Source of the DNA: Planctomycetota bacterium
GTDB lineage: Bacteria > Planctomycetota > Planctomycetia > Pirellulales > Pirellulaceae
Length of the DNA: 7,774 nt
Assembly (NCBI GenBank): GCA_019347795.1
Contig: JAHWKS010000222.1
Coordinates: 1 to 7,774 of the forward strand
Direction of reading: 5' to 3'
Shown one piece after another: positions 5,609-7,774 of the stretch. Numbering within the stretch: the stretch's first letter is position 1; the number at the start of each line of letters is the position of its first letter. The position numbers and the translations under genes are program-made. The notes beneath the pieces were generated by a model. The model was not told where the DNA came from, searched no databases, and worked only from the letters and a program-made list of their open reading frames with translations.

Positions 5609-7774
5609 TCACCCGTGCGCCGGCGCCGCCGCGACTGGGCGCGGCTCTTCTTCCTCGTGCTCCGGCGCGGCGGGGCCGATCAGCTTCGAGTATACCATGT
5701 ACAGCATCGGAACCATCACCAGCACCAGCACCGTGGAGAAGAGCAGCCCGAAGCAGAGGGCGATCGCCATGGGAATCACGATCTGCGCCTGGAACGACCG
5801 CTCCATCACAATCGGCAAGAGGCCGACTATCGTGGTGAGCGACGTGAGCAGCACCGGCCGGAAGCGGCGCCGGCCCGACTCGACAATCGCCTCGCGGAGG
5901 TCCACCCCCTCGCGGACGCGGTGATTGATGAAGTCGATCAGCACGATAGAGTCGTTCACCACCACGCCCGTCAGCGCCACCAGCCCGAAGAGGCTGAACA
6001 TCGAGAGCGGGAGACCGAAAATAAAATGCCCCCAAATGGCGCCCGCGACGCCGAAGGGAATGATCGCCATGATGATCAGCGGCTGAAGGTAGGTGCGGAA
6101 TTCCATCGTCAACAGCACGAACATCCCCACCAGGGCGACCAACAGGCCAATGAGCAGGCTCCGGACCGACTCGTCGGTTTGCTCCTGCTGCCCCTCCCAG
6201 CGGACATCGACGTGCGGATGCTCGGTGAAAAGCTGGGGCATGAAGTTCTTCTTCAGGTCCGCCACCACATCGCGGGCGTTGGCGACGCCGGGCTCCACGT
6301 CGGCCGAGACTGTGATGCTGCGAAGCTGGTCGACGCGGTTGATCTCGGCCAGGCTCGGCTCGACATCGACCGTGACCAGCTCGGTGATCGGACGTTCGGC
6401 GCCGTCGCCGGTGCGGACGCGGATCTCGTCGAAGTTCGCCAGCGAGCCGCGCTCCTCGCGCGGATAGCGGACCATCAGCTTCACCTCGTGCCGGCCGCGC
6501 TGCAGCCGCATCACTTCTTCTCCGTAGTAGGAGGCGCGGACGGTCTCGGCGATGTCGGCCAGCGGCACGCCCATCGACTGCGCGCTCTCTTTCACGCGAA
6601 GCCGGTACTCCCACTTGCCGGGCTTCGAGTCGTCCATAACGTCTTTGACGCCCACGCGGCGTTTCAACTCGCCTTTGACTTCTTCGACCGCCGCCTCCAA
6701 CTCATCGAAGTGGCGGGCATCGGCCAGCAGCTTGAACTCGATCGCCTTGCCGCCGGGACCCATCTGTGGAATATCGAACGTGAGGCTTTCCGCGCCGGGG
6801 ATGTCTCCCACGCGGCGCCGCCATTCGGCGAGCACGGTCTGGCTGTGGATGTCGCGTTCGGCGGGGTCGGCCAGCTCCACGTTCACCACCCCCACGTGGT
6901 CGCCAGTGGCCCGCACCTCCTGTCCCAGCGCCCCGGCGCCGGAGGCCTGCCCGACGGAGCGGTGCACCACGTTCACCAGCGGCCGCTCGGGCGCGCTCAA
7001 GTCGTGGCTAATCGTGAAAATCGCTTCCTCGATCCGCTGCGTCGCACGGTCGGTGATCGTGGCGGGCGTGCCGTCGGGAAATTCGATCCGGCCGTAAATC
7101 TCCTTGCTGTCCAGCTTGGGGAAGATCTCCCAGGGGGTGAAGCCGCCCAACACCATGCCCACGGAGACGAAGAATACGGCCACGGCCCCCGAGGCGAACA
7201 ATCCGGGAAACTTCATCGCCCGGTCGAGCACCGGCATATAGACGCGTTCGATGAACCAGGCGAGTCCACGGTCGGCGGCGGCGTTCACCCGAGACCACGC
7301 CGCCTCGAATCGCTGGAACGGGTAGAGCGCATGGGAGGCCAGTCGCGAGCCCCAGCGGGCCAACGGGGCGTCGCTCGTCGCCCCGACGTGCCCTAAGTGG
7401 CAGGGAAGAATGAACGCCGCTTCCAAGAGCGAGAGCACAAGGATGGCGATCATCGTCAGCGGCATCACGGCGATGAATTTCCCCATCACGCCGGAGACGA
7501 ACATCAGCGGCGTGAAGGCGATGATCGTGGTCAGCACCGAGGTAGTGACCGAGGGGATCACTTCGATCGCGCCGTCGATCGCCGCCCGCAATGATCCTTT
7601 GCCCATCTGCCGGTGTGCGTAGACGTTCTCGCCGACGACGATGGCGTCATCCACCACGATGCCCAGCGCCATGATGAAGGCGAACATCGTGAGCATGTTG
7701 AGCGTCTGGTCCATGAACAGCAGCACGCCGCAGGCGCCCAAGAGGGCGATCGGAATGCCCATCGCCACCCAAAA
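5609..7774 (-). CDS. RND-superfamily (AcrB/HAE-like) efflux transporter, N-terminus beyond the right edge
   Basis: The frame is open to the window edge, 721 residues visible, and enters reading FWVAMGIPIALLG. The GTG at 7768 and ATG at 7762 are internal codons, since the protein enters mid-membrane segment. AcrB-type proteins run about 1,030-1,100 residues, so roughly the first third is missing. The visible part begins around TM3-TM4 with the proton-relay pair in ALGIVVDDAIVVGENVY (aspartates about 42-43 of the visible chain). Then come TM5-TM6 (VTTSVLTTIIAFTPLMFVSG), a cytoplasmic linker, TM7 (FASGAVAVFFVSVGMVLGGF), the large second periplasmic loop with pore and docking domains, and TM8-TM12 (from LLIGLLVALVGMFVLLTMEF to VLVLVMVPMLYMVYSKLIG). 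The TM10 segment is ALTGVVVNDSIVLIDFIN, with valine where AcrB has its conserved lysine. It acts in the inner membrane as a proton-driven exporter, normally with a periplasmic adaptor and an outer-membrane channel, neither in the window. Substrate cannot be told from sequence. The tail is acidic then proline/alanine-rich. Confidence 0.95.
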   Translation of the reverse strand, partial: FWVAMGIPIALLGACGVLLFMDQTLNMLTMFAFIMALGIVVDDAIVVGENVYAHRQMGKGSLRAAIDGAIEVIPSVTTSVLTTIIAFTPLMFVSGVMGKFIAVMPLTMIAILVLSLLEAAFILPCHLGHVGATSDAPLARWGSRLASHALYPFQRFEAAWSRVNAAADRGLAWFIERVYMPVLDRAMKFPGLFASGAVAVFFVSVGMVLGGFTPWEIFPKLDSKEIYGRIEFPDGTPATITDRATQRIEEAIFTISHDLSAPERPLVNVVHRSVGQASGAGALGQEVRATGDHVGVVNVELADPAERDIHSQTVLAEWRRRVGDIPGAESLTFDIPQMGPGGKAIEFKLLADARHFDELEAAVEEVKGELKRRVGVKDVMDDSKPGKWEYRLRVKESAQSMGVPLADIAETVRASYYGEEVMRLQRGRHEVKLMVRYPREERGSLANFDEIRVRTGDGAERPITELVTVDVEPSLAEINRVDQLRSITVSADVEPGVANARDVVADLKKNFMPQLFTEHPHVDVRWEGQQEQTDESVRSLLIGLLVALVGMFVLLTMEFRTYLQPLIIMAIIPFGVAGAIWGHFIFGLPLSMFSLFGLVALTGVVVNDSIVLIDFINHRVREGVDLREAIVESGRRRFRPVLLTSLTTIVGLLPIVMERSFQAQIVIPMAIALCFGLLFSTVLVLVMVPMLYMVYSKLIGPAAPEHEEEEPRPVAAAPAHG

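Noticed and set aside
5615..7396. 593-codon plus-strand frame opposite the RND gene
   Set aside because: Its composition (H, R, D, Q rich) is typical of antisense to a GC-rich membrane protein, and the opposite strand has an unmistakable transporter.

Overview
The window looks like bacterial DNA of about 60% GC. It is probably from a planctomycete: the 72-residue zinc-ribbon protein beside the tRNA, the degenerate HTH gene beside the integrase and the general lack of Shine-Dalgarno sites all recall that phylum. This assignment rests on recognition only. The window splits into a chromosomal backbone on the right (about 5164-7774) and an integrated, partly decayed accessory segment on the left (about 1-5163).

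Right side, all on the minus strand: the C-terminal two thirds of an RND-superfamily inner-membrane efflux transporter runs off the right edge. Forty bases downstream is a 72-residue CxxC/CxC protein, and then a complete tRNA-Phe(GAA). A tyrosine recombinase gene on the plus strand stops four bases short of the tRNA 3' end. This is the classic layout of an element integrated into a tRNA gene. The hairpin that looks like the tRNA-Phe terminator lies inside the last codons of the integrase.

Left of the integrase, on the plus strand, are a 164-residue ribbon-helix-helix protein behind a good sigma70-type promoter and a frameshifted excisionase-like HTH gene. On the minus strand is a two-gene unit: a short DprA-like (SLOG/Rossmann) protein followed, with a 20-base overlap, by a ComF-like phosphoribosyltransferase. 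This pairing matches the composition of ShosTA-type toxin-antitoxin phage-defence modules and is the best candidate for a conflict system here. Further left are a truncated tRNA-Lys(CTT)-like fragment and the 5' part of a single-pass membrane protein with a long coiled coil, which runs off the left edge.

Two tRNA-derived relics deserve attention: the 5'-half tRNA-Lys-like fragment (856-906), and a 29-base block (2559-2587) matching tRNA-Phe from its anticodon to its T-loop but in inverted orientation. No direct-repeat partner of the tRNA-Phe 3' end is visible, so the far end of the element is probably outside the window or has been rearranged.
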